A stretch of 64,000 nucleotides of DNA from Streptomyces bottropensis ATCC 25435 (GTDB taxonomy: Bacteria; Actinomycetota; Actinomycetes; Streptomycetales; Streptomycetaceae), in assembly GCF_000383595.1 (NCBI RefSeq), contig NZ_KB911581.1, forward strand, positions 3,168,265 through 3,232,264, in the 5' to 3' direction. The translations under genes were made by a program, and so were the position numbers. This document shows, one piece after another, positions 41,851-50,137 of the stretch; position 1 is the first letter of the stretch, and each line of letters starts with the position of its first letter. The notes beneath the pieces were generated by a model. That model saw only the letters and a list, made by a program, of their open reading frames with translations, ran no database searches and was not told the origin of the DNA.

Positions 41851-41881
41851 CCCACGACCGTACAACTCGGTCGTGGGGTGT
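41847..41881. promoter_or_regulatory. 14-bp perfect inverted repeat over the SURF1 start
   Basis: ACACCCCACGACCG and CGGTCGTGGGGTGT flank a 7-base centre (TACAACT). On the SURF1 mRNA it would be a 14-bp hairpin whose 3' arm holds the GTG start and the bases before it. It could hide the ribosome site, be a regulator operator, or both. Confidence 0.6.
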
Positions 41882-41930
41882 GTTCGGGCGGGTGGGCGCT
41901 CGGACCCCGCGGGGCCCCGAGGGGGCGCGG

Positions 41931-42164
41931 TCAGACTTTGTCGACGATGCCCGCCTTCCCCTCGGCCCGCGCGCAGTGGGCGCCGCAGTACCAGTGGCCC
42001 TCGACCTCGACGCCCTGGCCGATGATCTGCACCCGGCAGTGCTCGCAGATGGGGGCCATGCGGTGGATCGCGCAGGAGAAGCAGTCGAAGACGTGCACCG
42101 CGCCCTGTGCGTGGATCTCGAAGGTCATGCCGTAGTCATTGCCGCAAACTTCGCATCTCGCCAT
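41931..42164 (-). CDS. Small zinc-ribbon protein
   Basis: 77 residues with eight Cys and several His: MARCEVCGNDY, FDCFSCAIHRMAPICEHCRV and GHWYCGAHCAR. This looks like two zinc knuckles, similar to prokaryotic metallothionein-like/zinc-ribbon proteins found in Streptomyces. Binding partner unknown. It lies just upstream of the SURF1 gene, and could share its regulation, but the gap holds the long palindrome. Confidence 0.8.
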   Translation of the reverse strand: MARCEVCGNDYGMTFEIHAQGAVHVFDCFSCAIHRMAPICEHCRVQIIGQGVEVEGHWYCGAHCARAEGKAGIVDKV

Positions 42165-42268
42165 GCGCCACAGGGTGAGCCGTCACCACCGCGCGGGCGA
42201 GCGGGCGGCGGGCGAGTCGCGCGTCAATCACCCATCCGTACGGCCGCCGCCGCGGGCCGCCGCGCCGC

Positions 42269-43264
42269 TCACCCGTCGGCGGGCTCGACATCACGCAGCA
42301 GCTGTCCGAACGCCGCCTCGTCCACGACCGGTGTCCCGTACTGCCGGGCCTTGACGACCTTCGACGTGTTCGAGTCCGGATCGTTGGTGACGAGCAGGCT
42401 GGTCACCCGGGACAGGCTGGTCGCCACGTGCAGCCCGGCCTCGATCGCGCGGTCCTCCAGCAGATCGCGTTCGATCGACGTGTCCCCGGAGAAGGCGACC
42501 CGCATGCCCTGCTTGAGCGGTTTGCCGTCTTCGTAACGCCCGGGGTTGGGGTGGGGGCAGGCGGGCCGCTTCCGTGCGGGCCGCCAACTGGTGGGCCGGT
42601 AGCTGCCGTGGCCGCCGGGGCCCGCCTGCTGTCCGATCCGGGGCGCGGCGGGGCTCCCCCGCCACTCGGTCAGCGGCCGGCACTCGTGCAGCGGGAGCCG
42701 TACGTTGCCCGCGGCGGCGACCCGCAGGCTCGGCCGGAACGCCTCCGCCAGCACCCGCGCGTCGTCCAGGGCGTGGTGCGCCCGCTGCTGGACCACCCCG
42801 AAGTGCGCCGCCAGCGACTCCAGTTTGTGGTTGGGCAACGGCAGGCCCAGCTCCTTCGACAGCGCGATCGTGCACAGCCGCTGCCGCACGGGTGCCTCGG
42901 TCTCCGCGCGCGCGTACTCGCGGGCGATCATCGACCAGTCGAACACCGCGTTGTGCGCGACGAGTACCCGGTCGGCGAGCCGCGACGAGAACTCCTGCGC
43001 GATCTCCCGGAAGAGCGGCGCCCCTTCGAGCACGTCACTGGTCAGCCCGTGGATCCACACCGGTCCCGGGTCCCGCTCCGGATTCACCAGCGTGTACCAG
43101 TGGTCCTCGACCTCGCCCCACGCGTCCAGTCTGTACACGGCCGCGGAGATTATCCGGTCGTCCCGGGACAGTCCGGTCGTCTCCACGTCGACGACCGCGT
43201 ACCCCTGTGGGTACGCGGCCGGCCAAGGCGCCTGCGACGCTGCGGTCGTGTGGTCTTCGAGCAT
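42269..43264 (-). CDS. DEDDh 3'-5' exonuclease with C-terminal BRCT domain
   Basis: 331 residues. The exonuclease part (20-190) has AVVDVETTGL (Exo I), LVAHNAVFDWSMI (Exo II) and HHALDDARVLAEAF (Exo III, DEDDh), as in DNA polymerase III epsilon. After a Pro/Gly/Arg-rich linker, the last 90 residues (MRVAFSGDTSIERDLLEDRA, SLLVTNDPDSNTSKVVKARQ) form a BRCT domain. Probably a DNA repair or proofreading nuclease. ATG 43264. Confidence 0.92.
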   Translation of the reverse strand: MLEDHTTAASQAPWPAAYPQGYAVVDVETTGLSRDDRIISAAVYRLDAWGEVEDHWYTLVNPERDPGPVWIHGLTSDVLEGAPLFREIAQEFSSRLADRVLVAHNAVFDWSMIAREYARAETEAPVRQRLCTIALSKELGLPLPNHKLESLAAHFGVVQQRAHHALDDARVLAEAFRPSLRVAAAGNVRLPLHECRPLTEWRGSPAAPRIGQQAGPGGHGSYRPTSWRPARKRPACPHPNPGRYEDGKPLKQGMRVAFSGDTSIERDLLEDRAIEAGLHVATSLSRVTSLLVTNDPDSNTSKVVKARQYGTPVVDEAAFGQLLRDVEPADG

Positions 43265-43540
43265 GGTCCCTGAGGATACGGGCCGCGACTGACAGCCTGT
43301 TACCGCGTCCGCGGGCGAGGCGGGTCGGGCTCGGTGCCGGACAACTCCGCACGGGCGCGCGGCAGTCGCCCGAGGCGCCGGCGCCCGACGGCGCTCGCGT
43401 CGTGGGCGGGGGAGCCCCGCCGACCGTGCGCCCCGTACCCCGTATTGGCGGAGGGCGCCAAGAAGCAAGCGCGTACCACCGGAAATACTTGTCAGTAACA
43501 CCGTCTAGCCGCCGCCGACCAGCGGATCTACGGTGCCCAC

Positions 43541-44452
43541 ATGCCGAACCTGCCCGATGTCGTGCTGTGGTCGATACCCGCCTTCGTGCTGCTCACCGTG
43601 ATCGAGGTGATCAGTGTCCGGATCCATCCGGACGACGATGCCGCCGGGTACGAGACGAAGGACGCCGCGACCAGTGTCGGCATGGGACTCGGGAGCCTCG
43701 CCTTCGACTTCCTCTGGAAGATCCCGATCGTCGCGATCTACACGGCCGTCCACGAGTTGACCCCGCTGCGCGTCCCCGTCCTGTGGTGGACGATCCCGCT
43801 GATGCTGCTCGCGCAGGACTTCTTCTATTACTGGTCGCACCGCGGCCACCATGTGATCCGGATCCTCTGGGCCTGTCACGTGGTCCACCACTCCAGCCGC
43901 AGGTTCAACCTGACCACCGCCCTGCGGCAGCCCTGGACGACGCTGACCGTCTGGCCCTTCTACGTCCCGCTCGTCGCCCTCGGCGTGCACCCGGCCGCGC
44001 TCGCCTTCTGCTCCTCCGCCAACCTCGTCTACCAGTTCTGGATCCACACCGAGCGGATCGGGAAGCTGCCCCGCGCGTTCGAGTTCGTGTTCAACACGCC
44101 CTCGCACCACCGGGTCCACCACGCCTCCCAGGGCGGTTACCTGGACCGTAACTTCGGCGGCATCCTCATCGTCTGGGACCGGCTCTTCGGGTCCTTCGTG
44201 GAGGAGACCGAGCGGCCGGTGTATGGGCTGACGAAGAACATCGGCACGTTCAACCCGCTGCGGGTCGCCACCCACGAGTACGTCTCCATCGCCAGGGACC
44301 TGAAGCGGGCGAGCGGTTGGGGCGAGCGGGCGGGCCGGGTCTTCCGCGGGCCCGGTTGGCAGCCCGCACAGCCGCCCGAGCGCGCCGCGGCGGCCGAGCA
44401 GGACGCGGCGGCCGGCCGGGGCGCGGCCGCCGTCGAGGAGACCGTCGCGTGA
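43541..44452 (+). CDS. Sterol desaturase/fatty-acid hydroxylase family protein
   Basis: 303 residues with four membrane segments and the three di-iron His boxes: WSHRGHHVIRIL, HVVHHSSRRFN and HHRVHHASQGGYLDRN. Acts on a membrane lipid or terpenoid, adding hydroxyl or a double bond; substrate unknown. The last 50 residues are Ala-rich and probably disordered. No ribosome site is clear before the ATG; TACGGT at 43529-43534 could drive a leaderless start. Overlaps the next gene by GTGA. Confidence 0.88.
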   Translation: MPNLPDVVLWSIPAFVLLTVIEVISVRIHPDDDAAGYETKDAATSVGMGLGSLAFDFLWKIPIVAIYTAVHELTPLRVPVLWWTIPLMLLAQDFFYYWSHRGHHVIRILWACHVVHHSSRRFNLTTALRQPWTTLTVWPFYVPLVALGVHPAALAFCSSANLVYQFWIHTERIGKLPRAFEFVFNTPSHHRVHHASQGGYLDRNFGGILIVWDRLFGSFVEETERPVYGLTKNIGTFNPLRVATHEYVSIARDLKRASGWGERAGRVFRGPGWQPAQPPERAAAAEQDAAAGRGAAAVEETVA

Positions 44453-45135
44453 GACGACCGGACGGGGCGACCGCCCTCCTCGTCGCCTTCGGGACCGCCG
44501 CCGTGGTCGACCTCGGTGCCCTCGCCCTCGGCCTCACCCCCGGGCACACCGTCGCCAAGCCCCTGCTGATGCCGTTGCTCGCGGCGTACGCGTACACGCG
44601 CGGTGCGCCCCGACCGCTGCTCGCGGCCCTGCTGTTCGGCTGGGGCGGCGATGTCCTGCTCCTCTCCGACGCCGAACCGGCCTTCCTCGCGGGGATGGCC
44701 TCCTTCGCCGCGGGCCACGTCTGCTATCTCGTCCTGTTCGGGAGGTCAGACCGGCCCAGGAGGTCCGGCCGGCCCAGCCGACTCGCGTACGCCGTCGGGT
44801 ACGGCCTCGCCCTGGTCGCCGCCGTCGCGAGTCTGTGGCCCGGTCTGCCGGCGGACCTGCGGCTCCCCGTCGCCGGTTACAGCGCCCTGCTGACCACGAT
44901 GGCGTGGGCCGCCACACGGCTCGGGCTCCTCGCGGGGCTCGGCGGCGCGCTCTTCGTGGTGTCGGACATGCTCATCGCGACCGGCGTGGCCGACTGGCCG
45001 CAGCCGCCCCGCCCCGACCTGTGGATCATGCTCACCTATCTGGCGGCCCAGTACCTGCTGGTCCGTGGCGCCCTCGGCAGCCCCGGCGACCGGCACCCGG
45101 CCACCCCGGAGTACGACACGGCGAACCCGCTCTGA
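44449..45135 (+). CDS. YhhN/TMEM86 family membrane protein (lysoplasmalogenase-like)
   Basis: 228 residues with about eight membrane helices. VAKPLLMPLLAAY, LFGWGGDVLLL and FVVSDMLIATGV are the conserved YhhN motifs, each with an Asp or Lys in the membrane. The family cleaves vinyl-ether lysophospholipids in animals; the bacterial role is unclear. GTG at 44449 overlaps the desaturase stop, so the two probably act on related lipids. Confidence 0.85.
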   Translation: MRRPDGATALLVAFGTAAVVDLGALALGLTPGHTVAKPLLMPLLAAYAYTRGAPRPLLAALLFGWGGDVLLLSDAEPAFLAGMASFAAGHVCYLVLFGRSDRPRRSGRPSRLAYAVGYGLALVAAVASLWPGLPADLRLPVAGYSALLTTMAWAATRLGLLAGLGGALFVVSDMLIATGVADWPQPPRPDLWIMLTYLAAQYLLVRGALGSPGDRHPATPEYDTANPL

Positions 45136-45192
45136 CCGAACCGAACGGCGAGATCCCCGACCACCCTTCGCACCGCGGACGCCAGCCGCCGC

Positions 45193-46242
45193 TCACCAGC
45201 GGATCGGCACCGGCAGTGCGGTCAGCAGCGCCGACACCGCGACGACCGCGGCCAGTACGGCCACCTCGGCGCGGGCGAAGGCGCCGGCGTCGGGCCGGCC
45301 GCCGGCCGGGTGGCGCAGGCGTTGCCGGGCTCGCAGGGCGAGGGCGGCGACCGCGGTGACCAGGAGCACCTTGGCCAACAGGGCGCGTCCGTACGCCGTT
45401 TCCGTCAGCTGGTCCAGGGCCGTGCCCGGTGGCAGGCGGCGCAGTGTGCTCCACACGCCGGTGGCGGTGACGGCGGCCAGCAGGAGCGCGGCCACGCGCG
45501 CGTAGCGGCCCAGCAACGTGGTGCCCGCCCGCGTCGAGCGCCACGCGCGCGTGCGCAGCGTCCGCAGGACGTGCAGCAGTCCGCCCGCCCACAGCGCCGC
45601 GCACGTCAGATGCACCAGGGTCAGGCCGGTGCCGACGAGCGGGCTGTCCTCGGTGGCGGGGTGCGCCCGCAGGGCCTCCGCGACGACGAGCGCGGCCAGG
45701 GGCAGCGTCTGGGCGGCCGGCCTGCGGGACAGCGCGAGCAGCCCGGCCGCCGCGAAGGCGTTCACCTCCAGCAGCGCGAGTCTGCCGTCCCGGGTCGCGT
45801 ACAGCCCGCCCACGTCCAGGTCGGCGGGGGAGTACGGCACCAGATTGCCCGTGGCCACCACCGAGGCAAGCCCCGACGCGGCCACGAATCCCGCCACCGC
45901 CGCCCAGGGCGCCCAACTGGGCGGCGCCTCCTGCGAGGCGCCCGGCACCCGCCGCGCCAGCCACCCCACGAACAGCTCGCCCACCGGCACGCACAGCGCC
46001 GCCAGCAGCACCGCCCGCAGCAGCGCGACGCCCCCGGCCCCGGGCGCCCCGGCCTCACCCGTACCGGCCAGCGCCGCACGCGGTCCGAGCAGGGGGATCA
46101 GCGCACCCGCGCCCACCAGGACGAGCACGACGACCGTCCTGCCGGCCCGGCCTCCGGGCCGGCAGGACACTCGCCCGGCACTGTGCTCGGGCTCGTCCGC
46201 CCCCGCCTCCGTCGCCTCAGTGGTCCCACTCGTCAGGCTCAC
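45193..46242 (-). CDS. CopD-domain copper resistance membrane protein
   Basis: 349 residues with about eight membrane helices. The CopD part runs from about residue 150: LTLVHLTCAALWAGGLLHVL, RYARVAALLLAAVTATGVWS and RALLAKVLLVTAVAAL. CopD proteins take part in copper uptake or supply for copper enzymes. No CopC is adjacent. The start is uncertain: GTG 46242 (VSLTSG) leaves an acidic tail before the first helix and has no good ribosome site. Confidence 0.82.
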   Translation of the reverse strand: MSLTSGTTEATEAGADEPEHSAGRVSCRPGGRAGRTVVVLVLVGAGALIPLLGPRAALAGTGEAGAPGAGGVALLRAVLLAALCVPVGELFVGWLARRVPGASQEAPPSWAPWAAVAGFVAASGLASVVATGNLVPYSPADLDVGGLYATRDGRLALLEVNAFAAAGLLALSRRPAAQTLPLAALVVAEALRAHPATEDSPLVGTGLTLVHLTCAALWAGGLLHVLRTLRTRAWRSTRAGTTLLGRYARVAALLLAAVTATGVWSTLRRLPPGTALDQLTETAYGRALLAKVLLVTAVAALALRARQRLRHPAGGRPDAGAFARAEVAVLAAVVAVSALLTALPVPIRW

Positions 46243-46342
46243 CCCGAAAAGTTCACCAGTCGCACCAGAACCATGCAAGTGCCGGAAAACAACTGGCAGT
46301 TCGACATTGCCCCCATACGTACGGGTGAGCGGCCCCGGTGAC

Positions 46343-47746
46343 TCAGTCCCAGCGCGGCCCGTCCGCACCCCAGGGCCCCGGCGGCCGAGCCCAGTCGCCG
46401 GGCCCGCCCTCGAACGACACCGGCGAGAGGGCGTACCGCAGCCGTCCGAGCCGGCTGTCCCGCTCGGCGACCCACGCCCGCGGTCCCTCGTACGCCGCGC
46501 CCTCGTCCTCGCCAGGGGCATGCTCGATCCCGCCCGTCAGCCAGGCCGCCGTACGGGCCAGCGACAGCCGGACGACCCGGCTGTATCCCTGCTCCGCCTG
46601 CTCGGTGAGCGCCCTCAGCACGGCCGCCGCCATCAGGTACCCGGTCCCGTGGTCGAGCGCCTGCGCCGGCAGCGCGCCCGGCCGTTCCCGCGTACCCTCG
46701 ATCGCCGCGATGCCCGTCGCCACCTGCACCAGACTGTCGAACCCCCGTCGCCCGGCCCACGGCCCGTCCGCGCCCCACGCCGAGAGCTGCGCCACGACCG
46801 CGCCGGACCGCCGTGAGACCAGCGCGTCCGGTGACAGCCCGAAGCGGTCGAGGGAGCCCGGCCGGTAGCCGGTGACGACGACGTCCGCGGTGGCCAGCAG
46901 GTCCTCGAAGGCCCGCCGGTCGGCGGTCCGGCCCAGGTCGAGGGTCGTCGACCGCTTCCCGGATCCGGTGTCGGTGTGCTGGTCGGGGATCTCCGGCATC
47001 CCCGGCGGGTCCACGCGCAGCACGTCCGCGCCCAGCAGGGCGAGCGTGCGGGTGGCCACCGGGCCCGCGATGACCCGGGTCAGGTCCAGGACACGCACTC
47101 CGGCCGCGGGCAGCAGAGGACCGCCCCCGGCCGGCCCGCCCCCGATCGGCGCGAGCACGCGCGCGTACGCCGTGTCCAGCCGCTCGTGCTCCACCAGCGG
47201 CCGGGCCGCCACCGCCCCCGCCTGCCCGTGCGCCGCCCACTGCCCGGCCGTCCGCAGGGCGACCGCCAGGCCCCCCGCCGCGTACACCATCTCCTCGACC
47301 TCCAGGGACGCCCGCTCGGCGAGGACGGCCGCGACGTCGGCGACGGGGTCGGGGGAGGCCTCAGGCACTCCCAGCGCGGACAGCAACCGCCGTCGGTGGT
47401 GCGGGTAGTTGGCGTGCGTACGCACCCACCCGTCCGCCGTCCGCCAGAACCGCGACAGCGGCGCGAAGCTGACCGGCGCCCGTCCGTCGACCAGCAGATG
47501 ACGCTCACTCACGAAGGCGGTGCCGACCGCCCCGTCGTCCACCCGCGCCCGCGGCACCTCCGCGAGCCCGGCCCGTCGCGCCCCGAGTTCGGCCGCCGCC
47601 AACGCGCACACCCCGACGCACGTCCGCGCCAGTTCCCGCACCGGCAGCCGGGCTTGCAGCACCCCGTCCCGTACGACGGTCGAGACTCTCGGCAGCAGCG
47701 CGGGATCGCCGCCCAGGGCCGCCCACGCGTGATTCATGTCTGTCAT
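46343..47746 (-). CDS. CoA-transferase family III (CaiB/BaiF) protein
   Basis: 467 residues. The CaiB/BaiF core starts near residue 205: VRVLDLTRVIAGPVATRTLALLGADVLRVD, TTLDLGRTADRRAFEDLLATADVVVTGYR, then ALVSRRSGAVVAQLSAWG and the conserved QALDHGTGYLMAAAVLRAL. The Asp after LDL-type strand is the usual catalytic position. The N-terminal 190 residues are a second, weaker half, as in long family members. Acyl-CoA substrate unknown. Confidence 0.88.
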   Translation of the reverse strand: MTDMNHAWAALGGDPALLPRVSTVVRDGVLQARLPVRELARTCVGVCALAAAELGARRAGLAEVPRARVDDGAVGTAFVSERHLLVDGRAPVSFAPLSRFWRTADGWVRTHANYPHHRRRLLSALGVPEASPDPVADVAAVLAERASLEVEEMVYAAGGLAVALRTAGQWAAHGQAGAVAARPLVEHERLDTAYARVLAPIGGGPAGGGPLLPAAGVRVLDLTRVIAGPVATRTLALLGADVLRVDPPGMPEIPDQHTDTGSGKRSTTLDLGRTADRRAFEDLLATADVVVTGYRPGSLDRFGLSPDALVSRRSGAVVAQLSAWGADGPWAGRRGFDSLVQVATGIAAIEGTRERPGALPAQALDHGTGYLMAAAVLRALTEQAEQGYSRVVRLSLARTAAWLTGGIEHAPGEDEGAAYEGPRAWVAERDSRLGRLRYALSPVSFEGGPGDWARPPGPWGADGPRWD

Positions 47747-47794
47747 GACCCGCACTATGCATCGAAGACCGGGGGCGCAGGGCGACAACGGAAA

Positions 47795-47824
47795 CGGCCG
47801 GGCGGTGAGGTCACCGCCCGGCCG
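47795..47824 (-). terminator. Strong intrinsic terminator of the subtilase gene
   Basis: CGGCCGGGCGGTGA and TCACCGCCCGGCCG pair perfectly over 14 bp with almost no loop, 36 bases after the stop at 47860. On the minus strand TTTCCGTT follows, a partial U-tract. Confidence 0.85.
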
Positions 47825-47859
47825 TACACGTCATGACCGTGCCCGCTCCTCGCGGAGGG

Positions 47860-49392
47860 TTACTTCTCGACGGCCTTCAGGGCGTTGACGATGCCGGCGC
47901 CGTAGAAGCCGTTCAGGTCCAGGGTGCCCTGGCACACCGCGTCCTGCGTGCCGTCACCGTTCTGGTCGTACGACGTCGGGCAGGCGTGCTTGTCCGCCTC
48001 GGCCTTCAGCAGCCGCTGCAGCCGGCCGGGGTTCGCTCCCGGGTGCGTGGACTTCAGCAGCGCGGCGACACCGGCGGCGTGCGGGGACGCCATCGAGGTG
48101 CCCTGGAGGAAGCCGTACGCGCCGTTCGGCATCGTGGACAGGATGCGGCCGTTCTTCGACGGCGTGTCCGGGATCTGGTAGCGGGCGTCGCCGCCCGGGG
48201 CGGCGATGTCGACGACACCGTTGCCGTACGTGGAGTAGTACGACTTCTCGTTCTTTACGCCCGTCGCGCTGACCGTGACGACACCCGGCAGCTGGGTCGG
48301 GACGTCGAAGCACTCGCTCGGGTCGATGGTGCGCGGGACCGGAGTGGTGTCGTTGGGGCTGGAGGCGTCCGCGATCGCGTCGGAGGCGAGGTCGTGGTTG
48401 GAGTTGCCCGCCGACGCCAGGTTCAGCGTGCCTTCCTTGGTGGCGTACTCCTGGGCCCGGTTGACCGCGTCGACGATGGCCCGCTGGTCCGGGTCGTCCA
48501 TGCAGTTGTAGAGCCACGGGTCGACGTAGTAGCTGTTGTTCGTGATCTCCACGCCGTGGTCGGCGGCGAACACGAACGCGCAGACGACGCTCTCCGCGTA
48601 GAAGAGGCCGCTGACGCGGTCGGTCACGTTGATGCCGGAGACCTTCACGCCCGGCGCGACACCGGCGACGCCGACGCCGTTGCGGGCCGCGGCGATCTCA
48701 CCGGCGACGTGCGTGCCGTGGTAGTCGTCCGCGGTGTAGGGACGCCAGGCGCCCTCACTGGTGTCCGCGACACCGCCGTTGCAGTTCGCCGACTGGGACT
48801 TGGAGAAGTTCGGCGCGAGGTCCGGGTGGGTGTCGTCGACGCCGGTGTCGATCACGGCGACGGTGACGTTCCTGCTCCCGGGGTTGATCGTCGCGGCCTT
48901 GTCGGCGCCGATCGCCCGCAGGTCCCACTGGTCGGCCTCGAGGGGCTCGGCGCCGGGCATGTCCGCCGAGGCGGCCTTCACCTTCGCGGCCTCTTCGGCC
49001 GTCAGGTAGTCGACGGCACCCACGTCCGTCGTACCGGCCGGCGTCAGCGGCGAGGTACGGGTGGCACCGGCCGACTGCACACCGCGCACGGCGCGGATCT
49101 TCGCACCGAAGGCCGGGTCGGTCGAGTGGACCACGATCACGCCGATCTCGTCGTACGTGATCACGATCTTGCCGCCGGCCTCGGCTATCGCCTCCTGGAC
49201 GGCGGCTATCGTGCGCTTGTTCGTCTTCGTGTTCACGACGTACGAGAGGTTCGGGCCCTCCGCGGTCGCGGCGGTGGACTTCGCGACCGGGGCCGCCGTG
49301 GCGACACCCGGCAGGAAACCGAGCGAGGCGGTCAGCGACAGGACGACCGGCACCGCGAGAGCGAGCCGTCGTCTGGAGCGCAGATGAGCCAT
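47860..49392 (-). CDS. Secreted S8 (subtilisin-like) serine peptidase
   Basis: 510 residues. The signal peptide is RRRLALAVPVVLSLTASLGF ending near ATAAP (cut about residue 34). An inhibitor-type propeptide (about 45-110, YVVNTKTNKRTIAAVQEAIAE) precedes the catalytic domain: Asp in VAVIDTGVDDTHPDL, His in YHGTHVAGEIAAARNG, Asn in LASAGNSNHDL and Ser in GTSMASPHAAGVAALL. Four or more Cys suggest disulfides in the mature enzyme. Own promoter (49476-49505) and terminator, so it is a monocistronic unit. ATG has GGAG 6 bases before. Confidence 0.94.
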   Translation of the reverse strand: MAHLRSRRRLALAVPVVLSLTASLGFLPGVATAAPVAKSTAATAEGPNLSYVVNTKTNKRTIAAVQEAIAEAGGKIVITYDEIGVIVVHSTDPAFGAKIRAVRGVQSAGATRTSPLTPAGTTDVGAVDYLTAEEAAKVKAASADMPGAEPLEADQWDLRAIGADKAATINPGSRNVTVAVIDTGVDDTHPDLAPNFSKSQSANCNGGVADTSEGAWRPYTADDYHGTHVAGEIAAARNGVGVAGVAPGVKVSGINVTDRVSGLFYAESVVCAFVFAADHGVEITNNSYYVDPWLYNCMDDPDQRAIVDAVNRAQEYATKEGTLNLASAGNSNHDLASDAIADASSPNDTTPVPRTIDPSECFDVPTQLPGVVTVSATGVKNEKSYYSTYGNGVVDIAAPGGDARYQIPDTPSKNGRILSTMPNGAYGFLQGTSMASPHAAGVAALLKSTHPGANPGRLQRLLKAEADKHACPTSYDQNGDGTQDAVCQGTLDLNGFYGAGIVNALKAVEK

Positions 49393-49475
49393 GGGATCTC
49401 CACATCAGCTTCAAAGAAACCGGCCCCGGGCACGCGTGTGCCTGGGCAGGTACATGACGTTGGTGGTGCAGCCCG

Positions 49476-49505
49476 AAGCTATCCCTGGTCGTCGTCGGCC
49501 AGCAA
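49476..49505 (-). promoter_or_regulatory. Promoter of the subtilase gene
   Basis: Minus strand TTGCTG (49505-49500), an 18-base spacer and TAGCTT (49481-49476). Transcription would start near 49469, about 77 bases before the ATG. Confidence 0.55.
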
Positions 49506-49650
49506 CGACTTCACGGGCGGGAGGCCGAAGTAGAGGGGTAACCCTCGAAGTCACCGCACGTCCCGGCCGCTTCCGAATCGGTTTTCGAAAGAAACACACA
49601 CGGTTGAACCGGTCCCACCGTGCCGCCGTGACGTTGTGCAGGGAGCCCGA

Positions 49651-49662
49651 GCACGATCGTGC
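49651..49662. promoter_or_regulatory. Palindrome GCACGATCGTGC upstream of the acetate-transport operon
   Basis: A perfect 12-base palindrome in the 388-base gap 49393-49780, 119 bases before the likely start of the DUF485 gene. It may be a regulator site for that operon. Apart from the subtilase promoter I see nothing else in the gap. Confidence 0.3.
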
Positions 49663-49780
49663 ACCCGCCACCGAAGGAACAGAGCCCACCCCCATGTCCG
49701 TACCCCATCCGACCCCCGACCCGACGGCGAAGAAGCCACCGTCCGCCGTCGCGACGGCGGCGCAGACGCGAGGAGACTCC

Positions 49781-50137
49781 GTGGCAACCGACGCACCGCC
49801 CCCCTCGAAGACCGAGCATCACCTCCCCTCACCCGAGGAGTTCGCCGCGGTCCATGAGAGCGCCGAGTTCGCCGAACTGCGCCGCTCCTACCGCTCGTTC
49901 GCCTTCCCGCTGACCGTGGCGTTCATCGCCTGGTACCTGCTGTACGTCCTGCTCTCCAACTACGCGGGCGACTTCATGGGCACCAAGCTCTTCGGCAACA
50001 TCAACATCGCCTTCGTCCTCGGCATCGCCCAGTTCGTCACCACGTTCCTCATCGCCTGGTGGTACTCGCGGCACGCCGCCGCGAAGCTCGACCCCAAGGC
50101 CGAGGCGATCAAGTCCCGGATGGAGGGCGGCGCATGA
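49781..50137 (+). CDS. DUF485 membrane protein, partner of ActP
   Basis: 118 residues: an acidic cytoplasmic start (PSPEEFAAVHESAEFAELRRSYR), then two membrane helices (FPLTVAFIAWYLLYVLL and IAFVLGIAQFVTTFLIAWWYS). DUF485 proteins are encoded before acetate symporters and probably form a complex with them. I chose the GTG at 49781 because AGGAG lies 7 bases before; an in-frame ATG at 49694 has only a poor site. Its stop overlaps the actP start (ATGA). Confidence 0.88.
   Translation: MATDAPPPSKTEHHLPSPEEFAAVHESAEFAELRRSYRSFAFPLTVAFIAWYLLYVLLSNYAGDFMGTKLFGNINIAFVLGIAQFVTTFLIAWWYSRHAAAKLDPKAEAIKSRMEGGA

Noticed and set aside
41851..41865. TTG start at 41865 for SURF1
   Set aside because: GTG at 41850 gives the usual short N-terminus (VYRFLL) before the first membrane helix.
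49694..49780. Upstream ATG start for the DUF485 protein
   Set aside because: It adds a low-complexity extension and has a poor ribosome site; GTG 49781 has AGGAG at good spacing.
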